Assembly (NCBI RefSeq): GCF_016741935.1
Contig: NZ_JAERRG010000020.1
Coordinates: forward strand, 151,614 to 215,613
Direction: 5' to 3'
DNA length: 64,000 nucleotides
From: Streptomyces endocoffeicus
GTDB lineage: Bacteria; Actinomycetota; Actinomycetes; Streptomycetales; Streptomycetaceae
Below, one piece after another: positions 41,773 through 50,140 of the stretch. Below the pieces are notes generated by a model. It was not told the DNA's origin. It searched no databases and saw only the letters and a list, made by a program, of their open reading frames with translations. The position numbers were made by a program, and so were the translations under genes. Each line of letters starts with the position of its first letter. Within the stretch, counting starts at the first letter, position 1.

Positions 41773-42343
41773 CCTGGGCCGCCCTCATATCGTCGAACCG
41801 GTCACGCTGAAGATACTGGTGGCCGGCGGCTTCGGGGTGGGCAAGACGACACTGGTGGGCGCGGTCAGCGAGATCAGACCGCTGCGCACCGAGGAGATCC
41901 TCACCGAGGCGGGCCGGCCGGTCGACGACATCGCGGGGGTGGAGTCCAAGACGACCACCACCGTCGCCATGGACTTCGGGCGCATCACGCTCCGCGAGGA
42001 CCTGGTGCTGTACCTCTTCGGCACACCGGGCCAGGACCGCTTCTGGTTCCTGTGGGACGAGCTGGCCACCGGCGCGCTGGGCGCGGTGGTGCTGGCCGAC
42101 ACCCGCCGTCTCGAGGACTGCTTCGCCGCCATCGACTACTTCGAGCGGCGGGACATCGCCTTCACCGTGGCGGTCAACTGCTTCGAGGGGGCCGACCGCT
42201 ACCCGGAGGACTCGGTGCGGGACGCCCTGGACCTCGACCCGGGCACCCCGGTCGTCCTGTGCGACGCCCGGGAGCGCGAGTCGGCCAAGCATGTGCTGAT
42301 CTCGGTGGTGGAGCACGCGATGCTGGCTTCCGCGCGGGGCTGA
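41753..42343 (+). CDS. cvnD: Conservon small GTPase (CvnD)
   Basis: The 196-residue GTP-binding protein has a P-loop GGFGVGKT (25-32), a switch region with conserved threonines (SKTTTTVAMDFG) and a G3-like FGTPGQDRF. AVNCFEG holds the position of the nucleotide-specificity motif, differing from the classical NKxD. It is the effector-switch component of the conservon, grouped with CvnB and anchored by CvnA. Translation is coupled to cvnC by a 20-base overlap. A hairpin at 42351-42381 ends the operon. Confidence 0.93.
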   Translation: MGYGHSDLGRPHIVEPVTLKILVAGGFGVGKTTLVGAVSEIRPLRTEEILTEAGRPVDDIAGVESKTTTTVAMDFGRITLREDLVLYLFGTPGQDRFWFLWDELATGALGAVVLADTRRLEDCFAAIDYFERRDIAFTVAVNCFEGADRYPEDSVRDALDLDPGTPVVLCDARERESAKHVLISVVEHAMLASARG

Positions 42344-42350
42344 ACGGCAC

Positions 42351-42381
42351 GGCCCGCACCCCGCCGTCCGGGGTACGGGCC
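42351..42381. terminator. Hairpin between convergent cvnD and glpK
   Basis: GGCCCGCACCCCG (42351-42363) pairs with CGGGGTACGGGCC (42369-42381), a 13-bp stem with one mismatch and a 5-base loop, starting 8 bases after the cvnD stop. It can serve both directions. Confidence 0.65.
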
Positions 42382-42415
42382 GCCGTTCGCGCCGGCGGTA
42401 CGGGCCGCCGTTCGC
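42372..42415. repeat. 19-bp direct repeat after cvnD
   Basis: GGTACGGGCCGCCGTTCGC occurs at 42372-42390 and again at 42397-42415, six bases apart. The first copy overlaps the 3' arm of the hairpin. Confidence 0.7.
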
Positions 42416-42431
42416 CGGTGCCGGGCGCGGC

Positions 42432-43964
42432 TCAGGAGCCCTCGGCCCCTTGCCCCTCCTTGTGCCAGCCGAAGCTGCGCTCCACCGCCATGCGCCAGTT
42501 GCCGTACTCGCGCGTCCGCTCCTCCTCGGACATCCGCGGGGTCCACTCGGCATCCCGCTTCCAGTGGGCCCGCAGCTCGTCCAGGTCCTGCCAGGCGCCG
42601 GTGGCGAGCCCGGCCGCGTACGCCGCGCCCAGGCAGGTGGTCTCGGCGACCACCGGACGGATCACCGGGACGCCCAGCACATCGGCCTGATGCTGCATCA
42701 GCAGGTCGTTGGCGGTCATTCCGCCGTCGACCTTGAGCGTGCTGATCCGCACCCCGGAGTCCTGGTACATCGCGTCGACCACCTCGCGCGTCTGCCAGCT
42801 GGTCGCCTCCAGGACGGCACGGGCCAGATGTGCCTTGGTGACATAGCGGGTGAGGCCGGTGATCACACCGCGGGCGTCCGAGCGCCAGTACGGGGCGAAC
42901 AGCCCCGAGAAGGCCGGGACGATGTACGCCCCGCCGTTGTCGTCCACGCTCGCGGCGAGCGGTTCGATCTCGTCGGCGGAGCGGATGATGCCCAGCTGGT
43001 CGCGGAACCACTGCACCAGCGCGCCGGTGATCGCGATCGATCCCTCCAGGCAGTAGACGGGCCGCTCCCCGCCGAGCCGGTAGCCCATCGTGGTCAGCAG
43101 CCCGCTCTTGGACGGCACCGGGCGGTCACCGGTGTTCAGCAGCAGGAAGCTGCCGGTGCCATAGGTGTTCTTGGCCTCGCCGACGCCGTAGCAGGTCTGG
43201 CCGAAGACGGCGGCCTGCTGATCGCCGAGCGCGGAGGCCACCGGCACACCGGCCAGCTGACCGACCGCCGTGCCGTACACCTCGGCGGAGGAGCGGATCT
43301 CCGGCAGCATCGCCTCGGGGAGGCGCATCGTGGAGAGGATCGAGGTGTCCCACTGGAGGGTCCGCAGATCCATCAGCAGGGTGCGTCCGGCGTTGGTCAC
43401 ATCGGTGACATGCACTCCGCCGTCGGTGCCGCCGGTGAGGTTCCAGATCAGCCAGGAGTCGATGGTGCCGAAGGCGATCTCGCCCATCTCGGCGCGGCGG
43501 CGCAGCCCAGGTACGTGGTCCAGCAGCCAGGCGGCTTTGGGCCCGGAGAAGTAGCTGGCCAGTGGCAGTCCGGTGGTGTCCCGGAAGCGGTCCTGCCCCA
43601 CCTCGCCGCCGAGTTCCTCGCACAGGCCGGAGGTACGGGTGTCCTGCCAGACGATCGCGTTGTGCACCGGTTTGCCGGTGCGGCGGTCCCACAGGACCGT
43701 CGTCTCGCGCTGGTTGGTGATGCCCAGCGCGGTCAGCTCGTCGGCCCGCAGCCCCGCCTTGGCCAGCGCACCGGCCACCACGGCCTGCACCTTGGACCAG
43801 ATCTCGGTGGCGTCGTGCTCCACCCAGCCGGGCTTGGGGAAGATCTGGCGGTGCTCGCGCTGGTCGACGGCGACGATCGCGCCGTTCCGGTCGAAGATGA
43901 TGCAGCGGCTGGAGGTGGTGCCCTGGTCGATCGCGGCGACGTAGGTGTCCGTCGGATGCGGCAT
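42432..43964 (-). CDS. glpK: Glycerol kinase
   Basis: The 510-residue FGGY-family kinase starts YVAAIDQGTTSSRCIIFDRNG, the ATPase phosphate-binding motif typical of glycerol kinase. It contains GWVEHDATEIW, NQRETTVLWDRRTGKP and LKVDGGMTANDLLMQHQADVLG. It phosphorylates glycerol to glycerol-3-phosphate in the cytoplasm. It follows glpF by 14 bases with a good ribosome-binding site (GAAGGAGA), forming a glycerol uptake and trapping operon. No regulator of the GylR type is encoded next to it in this window. Confidence 0.96.
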   Translation of the reverse strand: MPHPTDTYVAAIDQGTTSSRCIIFDRNGAIVAVDQREHRQIFPKPGWVEHDATEIWSKVQAVVAGALAKAGLRADELTALGITNQRETTVLWDRRTGKPVHNAIVWQDTRTSGLCEELGGEVGQDRFRDTTGLPLASYFSGPKAAWLLDHVPGLRRRAEMGEIAFGTIDSWLIWNLTGGTDGGVHVTDVTNAGRTLLMDLRTLQWDTSILSTMRLPEAMLPEIRSSAEVYGTAVGQLAGVPVASALGDQQAAVFGQTCYGVGEAKNTYGTGSFLLLNTGDRPVPSKSGLLTTMGYRLGGERPVYCLEGSIAITGALVQWFRDQLGIIRSADEIEPLAASVDDNGGAYIVPAFSGLFAPYWRSDARGVITGLTRYVTKAHLARAVLEATSWQTREVVDAMYQDSGVRISTLKVDGGMTANDLLMQHQADVLGVPVIRPVVAETTCLGAAYAAGLATGAWQDLDELRAHWKRDAEWTPRMSEEERTREYGNWRMAVERSFGWHKEGQGAEGS

Positions 43965-43978
43965 GGCGTCTCCTTCGG

Positions 43979-44743
43979 TCAGAAGGCTGCGTTGAAGACG
44001 AGACCCGCCAGCACGGCCCCGATCAGCGGGCCCACCACCGGTATCCAGGCGTAACCCCAGTCCGAGGTGCCCTTGTTGGGGATGGGCAGCAGGGCGTGGG
44101 CGAGGCGCGGCCCGAGGTCGCGCGCCGGGTTGATGGCGTAGCCGGTGGGCCCGCCCAGGGAGAGGCCGATGCCGACCACCAGGAAGGCGACGAGCAGGAC
44201 GGAGATGCCCGAGCCGAGGACCACGGTGCCGCCCCCCTCGGTGACCGGTCCGATCCCGATTCCGTCGACCTGGCCGAACGCGAGCAGCGGCAGCACCAGC
44301 GCGGCGGTCGCGATGATCTCGGTCACGAGGTTGGCCACCGGGTTACGGATCTCCGGGACGGTGGAGAAGACCCCGAGCGTGGGCAGGGCGGTCTTCTCAT
44401 CGGCGTTGGCGGCGAACTGCGCGTAGTACAGCCCCCAGGTCAGCACCGCGCCGATCACGGCGCCCACCAGCTGCCCGAGGATGTAGAGCGGCACCTTGTC
44501 CCAGTCGCCGGTGTCCACGGCGACGCCCACGGTCACCGCGGGATTGAGATGGGCGCCGGACAGCGGGGCCGCGGTGTACGCGCCGGCCATGACGCCGAAG
44601 CCCCAGCCGAAGGCGATCACGATCCATCCGGCCGACTTGGCCTTGGAGTAGTTCAGAGTGACGGCGGCGCATACGCCCGCCCCGAAGAGAATCAGTATCG
44701 CGGTGCCGATGACCTCACCGGTGAAGATGTCCCCATTGCTCAT
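43979..44743 (-). CDS. glpF: Glycerol uptake facilitator (aquaglyceroporin)
   Basis: The 254-residue MIP-family channel has both NPA boxes: AHLNPAVTVG (Asn67-Ala69) and AINPARDLGPR. The Asp after the second box is the mark of glycerol-conducting members. Six hydrophobic segments are visible. TAGGAG precedes the ATG. It allows facilitated diffusion of glycerol, which GlpK then traps. First gene of the glpF-glpK unit. Residues ~115-135 contain a charged loop (ANADEKTALP). Confidence 0.95.
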   Translation of the reverse strand: MSNGDIFTGEVIGTAILILFGAGVCAAVTLNYSKAKSAGWIVIAFGWGFGVMAGAYTAAPLSGAHLNPAVTVGVAVDTGDWDKVPLYILGQLVGAVIGAVLTWGLYYAQFAANADEKTALPTLGVFSTVPEIRNPVANLVTEIIATAALVLPLLAFGQVDGIGIGPVTEGGGTVVLGSGISVLLVAFLVVGIGLSLGGPTGYAINPARDLGPRLAHALLPIPNKGTSDWGYAWIPVVGPLIGAVLAGLVFNAAF

Positions 44744-45054
44744 GGCGGCTCCTAGGACCTCGCCCGGGGCGGACGGCCCCGGTCCTCCGTGCTGGGTCTT
44801 TTCGAGCGTGCGGGTGCATCGGAATCGCCCATGGGGGTGACCGTGGAGAGAGCCTGCGCGCGGCGACGCCGACTGACACCGCAGCAGTGTTCACCGGTGG
44901 TCAGGGGGCGTCAAGGTGATGGACGGCAACGGTGTTCGTGACAACCGTAAGGGCGTTGCCCTGGTATCGCCGCGCACCCGGGCACCACTTGGGCACCGGG
45001 CGGTCACTCAACGGCCACCCGGCAGCCACCGGAGAGTTGCCGCCCGGGCGCCGC
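44744..45054. other. Intergenic region upstream of glpF
   Basis: About 310 bases with no credible gene. It must carry the glpF promoter. GGCAACG (44925-44931) and CGTTGCC (44954-44960) form a 7-bp inverted repeat, but I cannot assign a regulator. The thiolase gene on the same strand ends at 45055. Confidence 0.5.
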
Positions 45055-46245
45055 TCAGCGGACCGCGACGACCGACGAGCCGTGCCCGAACAGCCCCTGG
45101 TTGACGGTGATTCCGGCGCGAGCCCCGGGCACCTGCCGCTCGCCCGCCTGCCCGCGCAGCTGCCAGGTCAGCTCGCACACCTGGGCGATGGCCTGTGCCG
45201 GAACCGCCTCCCCGAAGGACGCCAGCCCCCCGCTCGGATTGACCGGAATCCGCCCGCCCGGAGCCGTCGCCCCCTCGCGGAGCAGCTTCGCGCCCTCCCC
45301 GGGCGCGCACAGCCCCAGGTCCTCGTACCACTCCAGCTCCAGGGCGGTGGACAGGTCGTACACCTCGGCCAGCGACAGATCCTCCGGCCCGAGACCCGCC
45401 TCCTCGTACGCCGCCCGCGCGATGGAGGGCCGGAACGGATCGGGCGCGGGGGAGCCCGGCGGGGCGGAGTCGGTGGCGATGTCCGGCAGGTCCAGCGCGG
45501 TGCGCGGATGGGTGGGGGAGACCGACGAGACGGCGCGGATGCGGACCGGGCGCGCCATCCCGAGCCGCCGCGCCGTCTCCACGCTGCCGAGCACCAGCGC
45601 CGCCGCCCCGTCGGAGGTCGCGCAGATGTCCAGCAGCCGCAGCGGATCGGCGACGACCGGCGACGCGGCGACCTCCTCGGCGGTGACGGGGGAGCGGTAG
45701 CGGGCGTACGGATTGGTGGCGCCCGCGGCCGCGTTCTTCACCTTCACCCGCGCGAAGTCCTCGGCCGTGTCGCCGTAGAGCGTCATCCGGCGGCGTGCCC
45801 AGAGCGCGAAGTAGGCGGGGTTGGTGGCGCCCAGCACCCGGAAGCGCAGCCAGTCCGGATCGTCCGGCCGCTCGCCGCCCGCGGGGGCGAAGAACCCCTT
45901 GGGTGCCGCGTCGGAGCCCACCACCAGAACGGTGTCCGCCATCCCGGACAGGATCTGGGCGCGGGCGGTGTCGATGGCCCGCGCGCCGGACGCGCAGGCC
46001 GCGTACACGCTGGTGACACGGGCGCCCTGCCAGCCCAGCGCCTTGGCGAAGGTCGCGCCCGCGACCTGCCCCGGATAGCCGCAGCGCACGGTGTTGGCGC
46101 CGACCACGGACTGGATCGCGGACCACTCGAGCCCGGCGTCCGCGAGCGCGGCCCTCGCAGCCTTCGTGCCGTACTCCACGAAGCCGCGGCCCCACTTCCC
46201 CCAGGGGTGCATCCCGGCGCCGAGCACCGCCACCTCACCGGTCAT
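45055..46245 (-). CDS. Thiolase-like lipid-transfer protein (SCP-x/Ltp type)
   Basis: The 396-residue thiolase-fold protein has the nucleophile Cys84 in SVYAACASGARAID, and GRIPVNPSGGLASFGEAVPA and GITVNQGLFGHGSSVV near the C-terminus. It belongs to the SCP-x/lipid-transfer thiolases, which usually pair with a DUF35 OB-fold protein. That partner is encoded directly upstream and overlaps by four bases (ATGA), fixing the start at 46245. Members act as acyl-CoA thiolases or, in sterol breakdown, as retro-aldolases. The substrate here is unknown. Confidence 0.85.
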   Translation of the reverse strand: MTGEVAVLGAGMHPWGKWGRGFVEYGTKAARAALADAGLEWSAIQSVVGANTVRCGYPGQVAGATFAKALGWQGARVTSVYAACASGARAIDTARAQILSGMADTVLVVGSDAAPKGFFAPAGGERPDDPDWLRFRVLGATNPAYFALWARRRMTLYGDTAEDFARVKVKNAAAGATNPYARYRSPVTAEEVAASPVVADPLRLLDICATSDGAAALVLGSVETARRLGMARPVRIRAVSSVSPTHPRTALDLPDIATDSAPPGSPAPDPFRPSIARAAYEEAGLGPEDLSLAEVYDLSTALELEWYEDLGLCAPGEGAKLLREGATAPGGRIPVNPSGGLASFGEAVPAQAIAQVCELTWQLRGQAGERQVPGARAGITVNQGLFGHGSSVVAVR

Positions 46246-46745
46246 GACGCCTCCCCGGGAACGGGCCGCTCCCCGGGAACGGGCCGCTCGTCGGGCACCG
46301 GCCCCTCCTCGGGGACGGGCCGCCAGTGCCAGGTGGTGAGGGTGCGCCCGTCCTCCTCGGCCAGCACCCCCGGCACCACCTCGACCTCCATGCCGACGGC
46401 CAGTTCGGCGAGGGTCACCCCGGGGGCGCCCTGGCCCAGCACCACCATCCGCTCGGCGGCCAGCTCCACGGCGATCAGTGTGTACGGCCGCCATGTGCGC
46501 TCGGGGTCGGATGGGTAGGGGGCGGGTGGCCGGTAGCGGCCGTCGGTGTAGGACCACACCCGCCCGCGGCGGGACAGCGGAACCTCCGCCAGCTCGGTGC
46601 CCGCACAGCCCGGGGCACGGCAGAAGGCGTCCTCACGGGGGAAGTACACCGCCCCGCAGTCCCGGCAGCACGTCCCCAGCAGCCGGAACTCCCCGCCCTC
46701 GGCGGTGAACCACCCGTCGACCACGGGCTCTCGCGTGGGGGACAC
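46242..46745 (-). CDS. DUF35 zinc-ribbon/OB-fold partner of the thiolase
   Basis: The 167-residue protein has a rubredoxin-like zinc ribbon (CCRDCGAVYFPRED ... CRAPGC, residues ~25-50) followed by an OB-fold (YTLIAVELAAERMVVLGQG). This is the DUF35 architecture that pairs with SCP-x thiolases. A low-complexity tail of PVP(G/D/E)ER repeats ends the protein. The GTG at 46745 has GGGAGGGG upstream. It is co-translated with the thiolase. A CTGAC palindrome lies in its promoter. Confidence 0.85.
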   Translation of the reverse strand: MSPTREPVVDGWFTAEGGEFRLLGTCCRDCGAVYFPREDAFCRAPGCAGTELAEVPLSRRGRVWSYTDGRYRPPAPYPSDPERTWRPYTLIAVELAAERMVVLGQGAPGVTLAELAVGMEVEVVPGVLAEEDGRTLTTWHWRPVPEEGPVPDERPVPGERPVPGEAS

Positions 46746-46767
46746 GGCCCCTCCCGATACCTCGTAA

Positions 46768-46782
46768 CTGACGATGTGTCAG
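46768..46782. promoter_or_regulatory. Palindrome at the promoter of the DUF35-thiolase pair
   Basis: CTGAC-GATGT-GTCAG (46768-46782) lies about 25 bases upstream of the DUF35 start and overlaps a possible -35 on the minus strand (CTGACA, with TATCGG 17 bases further). The form suits a TetR-type repressor, but none is encoded nearby. Confidence 0.4.
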
Positions 46783-46819
46783 AAGTGTGGCACGGGGACC
46801 GCGGCGCGCGTAACCCCGG

Positions 46820-46854
46820 TACAGTGACCGCGATCACAGGCCGCGATCACGGGC
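46820..46854 (+). promoter_or_regulatory. Promoter region and 13-bp tandem repeat upstream of the ABC importer
   Basis: TACAGT (46820-46825) fits a -10 element. Just after it, CGCGATCACAGGC (46829-46841) is followed by CGCGATCACGGGC (46842-46854), at or downstream of the expected transcript start. This suits a roadblock-type operator. Confidence 0.4.
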
Positions 46855-46885
46855 CTGATCAGCCGAAGGGCGAGGGGAGCGGTCG

Positions 46886-47965
46886 GTGGCGGAGACGGAG
46901 ACCAGGACGCGGACCGGGGCCACGACGACGCGCACGGCCGTCCGGCTCGAGGCCGTCACCAAGGACTTCGGGACGGTGCGCGCGGTGGACGCCGTCGATC
47001 TCACCGTCCGCGAGGGCGAGTTCTTCTCGCTGCTCGGCCCCTCCGGCTCGGGGAAGACCACCCTGCTGCGGCTGATCGCGGGGTTCGAACAGCCCACCGC
47101 GGGGCGTATCGAACTCGCCGGGGAGGACGTCACCGCGACGCCCCCCAACCGCCGCGACGCGCACACCGTCTTCCAGGACTACGCGCTCTTCCCGCATATG
47201 AGCGTCGAGCAGAACGCGGCCTACGCCCTGACCGTGCGCGGCGTCCGCAAGGCCGAGCGGCTCGCCCGCGCCCGCGAGGCGCTGACCACCGTACGACTGG
47301 ACGGCTTCGCCACCCGACGCCCCGCCGAGCTCTCCGGCGGCCAGCGCCAGCGCGTCGCCCTCGCCCGCGCCCTCGTCGACCGGCCCGCCGTGCTGCTGCT
47401 CGACGAACCGCTCGGCGCGCTCGACCTGGCGCTGCGGCAGGAGATGCAGACCGAGCTCAAGGAGTTGCAGCGCACCACCGGGATCACCTTCCTCCTGGTC
47501 ACCCACGACCAGGACGAGGCGCTGACCATGAGCGACCGCATCGCCGTGGTCCGCGACGGCCGCATCGAGCAGACCGGCCCGCCGGTCGAGGTGTACGAAC
47601 GCCCCGCCACCGCCTTCGTCGCCGGCTTCGTCGGCACCACCAACCTGCTGCGCGGCGAGGCCGCGGTGCGTGTCGTGGGCCGCCCCGGCACGTACTCCAT
47701 CCGGCCCGAGCGGATCCTGCTCACGGACCCCGCGGAGCCGCCCGCCGAAGCCGCGGCATCCTCCGACGGCCGACGGACCGTCACGGGGCGCGTCACCGAC
47801 ATCGTGCACGCCGGGGCGCACACCCGCTTCACCATCGCGCTTCCGCACGGCGACCGGCTCACCGTGCTCCGCCAGAACCTCACCGGACTCCCTCAATCCG
47901 CCCGCCGGGACGGCGAGATCGGGCTGTCCTGGGACGAGAAGGACGCCTTCCCGGTGCCGAGTTGA
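46886..47965 (+). CDS. ABC importer ATP-binding subunit (spermidine/putrescine PotA type)
   Basis: The 359-residue ATPase has Walker A GPSGSGKT (51-58), Q-loop FQDYALFPH, signature LSGGQ (149-153) and Walker B VLLLDEP (169-175). A C-terminal TOBE-type regulatory domain follows (~275-350; YSIRPERILL). VTKDFGTVRAVDAVDLTV and the order ATPase, binding protein, two permeases match PotABCD-type transporters for polyamines or related amines. GTG 46886 has GAGGGGAG upstream. The N-terminal ~18 residues are Thr/Arg-rich and probably disordered. Confidence 0.9.
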   Translation: MAETETRTRTGATTTRTAVRLEAVTKDFGTVRAVDAVDLTVREGEFFSLLGPSGSGKTTLLRLIAGFEQPTAGRIELAGEDVTATPPNRRDAHTVFQDYALFPHMSVEQNAAYALTVRGVRKAERLARAREALTTVRLDGFATRRPAELSGGQRQRVALARALVDRPAVLLLDEPLGALDLALRQEMQTELKELQRTTGITFLLVTHDQDEALTMSDRIAVVRDGRIEQTGPPVEVYERPATAFVAGFVGTTNLLRGEAAVRVVGRPGTYSIRPERILLTDPAEPPAEAAASSDGRRTVTGRVTDIVHAGAHTRFTIALPHGDRLTVLRQNLTGLPQSARRDGEIGLSWDEKDAFPVPS

Positions 47966-48056
47966 CCTTGTCATTGCCGAAGGCACCCTGGCCAGGGCCT
48001 ACCGCCGGCCCGATACTGGCCGGGCCTCAAGTGCCTAGTGGGACGAGGAGGACCGG

Positions 48057-49238
48057 ATGCGGAAACGGAAGACGTCTGCGTGGAGGTCCGCGGCCGCCGT
48101 CTGCGCGCTGCTGCTGACCGCCGCCGGGTGCGGCTCGGGCGGCGACGACGACAAGGGCGGCCACGCACCCGACAAACTCGGCAAGGGCGAGGGCAAGGTC
48201 AACGTCATCGCCTGGGCCGGCTACGCCGAGGACGGCTCCAACGACCCGAAGGTGGACTGGGTTCACCCGTTCGAGAAGAAGACCGGCTGCCAGGTGAACA
48301 CCAAGACGGCCGGCACCTCCGACGAGATGGTCTCGCTGATGAAGACCGGGCAGTACGACACGGTCTCCGCCTCCGGCGACGCCACCCTGCGCCTCATCGC
48401 CTCCGGCGACGCGGCCCCCGTCAACACCAAGCTGGTCCCCAACTACAAGGACATCTTCCCGGCCCTCAAAAACCAGCCGTTCAACTCCAAGGACGGCCGG
48501 ATGTACGGCATTCCGCACGGCCGGGGCGCCAACCTCCTGATGTACCGCACCGACAAGGTGAAGCCCGCGCCCGACTCCTGGCGCGCCGTCTTCGACGACT
48601 CCGCGCGGTACTCCGGGCACGTCACCGCCTACGACTCGGCCATCTACATCGCCGACGCCGCGCTCTATCTGATGCGCGCCAAGCCCTCGCTCGGCATCAA
48701 GAACCCCTACGCGCTCGACCAGAAGCAGCTCGACGCGGCCGTATCCCTGCTGAAGAAGCAGCACAAGGCGGTGGGGGAGTACTGGAGCGACTACCAGAAG
48801 GAGATCACCGCCTTCAAGGGCGGCGACAGCGTCATCGGCACCACCTGGCAGGTCATCGCCAACCTCACCGAGGCCGAGAAGGCCCCGGTCAAGGCGGTGC
48901 TCCCCAAGGAGGGCGCCACCGGCTGGTCCGACACCTGGATGGTGTCGGCCAAGGCCGAGCACCCCAACTGCGCCTACAAGTGGCTCGACTGGATCGTTTC
49001 GCCCAAGGTCAACGCCCAGGTCGCGGAGTACTTCGGCGAGGCTCCGTCCAACCGTAAGGCGTGCGCCGAGACCTCCGACCCGAACCACTGCGCGATCTTC
49101 CACGCGGACGACGAGAAGTACTTCCAGCGTGTCCACTTCTGGACCACGCCCATCAAGGAGTGCCTCGACGGCCGTAAGGACGCCACCTGCACCGACTACG
49201 CCCAGTGGACCCGGGCCTGGACGGAGGTCAAGGGCTGA
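48057..49238 (+). CDS. ABC importer substrate-binding lipoprotein (PotD type)
   Basis: The 393-residue extracellular binding protein has a basic start (MRKRKTSAWR), a hydrophobic helix and the lipobox LTAAGC with Cys25 as lipid attachment site. The mature part begins with a Gly/Asp linker. GKVNVIAWAGYAEDGS, VDWVHPFEKKTGC and TFGTWQVI-like GTTWQVIANL fit the PotD/PotF fold, which binds linear polyamines or similar cations. It follows the ATPase gene by 91 bases and has GAGGAGG before the ATG. Several extra Cys pairs near the C-terminus (CAETSDPNHC, CLDGRKDATC) may form disulfides. Confidence 0.9.
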   Translation: MRKRKTSAWRSAAAVCALLLTAAGCGSGGDDDKGGHAPDKLGKGEGKVNVIAWAGYAEDGSNDPKVDWVHPFEKKTGCQVNTKTAGTSDEMVSLMKTGQYDTVSASGDATLRLIASGDAAPVNTKLVPNYKDIFPALKNQPFNSKDGRMYGIPHGRGANLLMYRTDKVKPAPDSWRAVFDDSARYSGHVTAYDSAIYIADAALYLMRAKPSLGIKNPYALDQKQLDAAVSLLKKQHKAVGEYWSDYQKEITAFKGGDSVIGTTWQVIANLTEAEKAPVKAVLPKEGATGWSDTWMVSAKAEHPNCAYKWLDWIVSPKVNAQVAEYFGEAPSNRKACAETSDPNHCAIFHADDEKYFQRVHFWTTPIKECLDGRKDATCTDYAQWTRAWTEVKG

Positions 49239-49239
49239 G

Positions 49240-50085
49240 ATGCCCGCCGCGCCCACCCCAGGCTCGCGGCTGCGCCTCACCGCGCTCCTCGCCCCGCCCC
49301 TGCTCTGGCTGACCCTGGCCTATCTGGGCTCGCTCGCCATCCTGCTGCTGTCGGCCTTCTGGGCCACCGACTCCTTCACCTCCGACGTCGTCCACACCTG
49401 GAACACCGACAACTTCCACGAGCTGCTGACCACCCCCGTCTACCGCACCATCGCCCTGCGCACCCTGTCCATCGCGGTCGCCGTCACCGTCATCGACGCG
49501 CTCGTCGCCCTGCCCATGGCGTTCTGCATGGCGCGGGTCGCGGGGCGGCGCTGGCGGCGTCCGCTGCTGGTCGCCGTGCTCACCCCGCTGTGGGCCGGCT
49601 ATCTGGTCAAGGCGTACGCCTGGCGGGTCATGCTCGGCGAGGACGGCGTCGTGGGCGCCGCCCTCGCCCCGTTCGGGCTCCACGGGCCCGGCTACGGCAC
49701 CACCGCCGTCGTCATCGTGCTCGCCTACCTCTGGCTGCCGTACATGATCCTGCCGGTGTACGCGGCCCTCGAACGGCTCCCCGAGCGGATGCTGGAAGCC
49801 TCGGCCGACCTCGGCGCCGGCGCGTGGCGGACCCTGCGCTCGGTCGTCCTGCCCGCCGTACGTCCCGCCGTGCTCGCCGGATCCGTCTTCACCTTCTCGC
49901 TCAGCCTGGGCGACTACCTCACCGTGCAGATCGTCGGCGGCAAGACCCAGCTGCTGGGCAATGTCATCGCCTCACAGGTCACCCTGGACCTGCCGATGGC
50001 CGCCGCGCTCTCCGCCGTACCCGTGGTCCTCATCGTCTGCTACCTGGCCGCCGTACGCCGTGCGGGCGCCCTCGACTCGCTCTAG
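49240..50085 (+). CDS. ABC importer permease 1 (PotB type)
   Basis: The 281-residue permease has six predicted membrane helices, beginning LTALLAPPLLWLTLAYLGSLAILLLSAF. The cytoplasmic coupling motif EASADLGAGAWRTLRSVVLPAVRPAVLAGS holds the EAA-loop consensus. It starts at ATG 49240, whose first base follows the stop of the binding-protein gene by one base. It forms a heterodimer with the next permease and is energised by the PotA-like ATPase. The PotB subfamily call rests on the gene order. Confidence 0.88.
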   Translation: MPAAPTPGSRLRLTALLAPPLLWLTLAYLGSLAILLLSAFWATDSFTSDVVHTWNTDNFHELLTTPVYRTIALRTLSIAVAVTVIDALVALPMAFCMARVAGRRWRRPLLVAVLTPLWAGYLVKAYAWRVMLGEDGVVGAALAPFGLHGPGYGTTAVVIVLAYLWLPYMILPVYAALERLPERMLEASADLGAGAWRTLRSVVLPAVRPAVLAGSVFTFSLSLGDYLTVQIVGGKTQLLGNVIASQVTLDLPMAAALSAVPVVLIVCYLAAVRRAGALDSL

Positions 50086-50140
50086 CCCCTCCAGCCCCTC
50101 TAGCCGCCTCAGCCGCACCAGTCGCCCAGGAGGTGGGCCC

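Noticed and set aside
44916..45104. Small plus-strand gene upstream of the thiolase end
   Set aside because: 62 codons, Arg/Pro-rich, no ribosome-binding site, and it runs into the thiolase coding region on the other strand.
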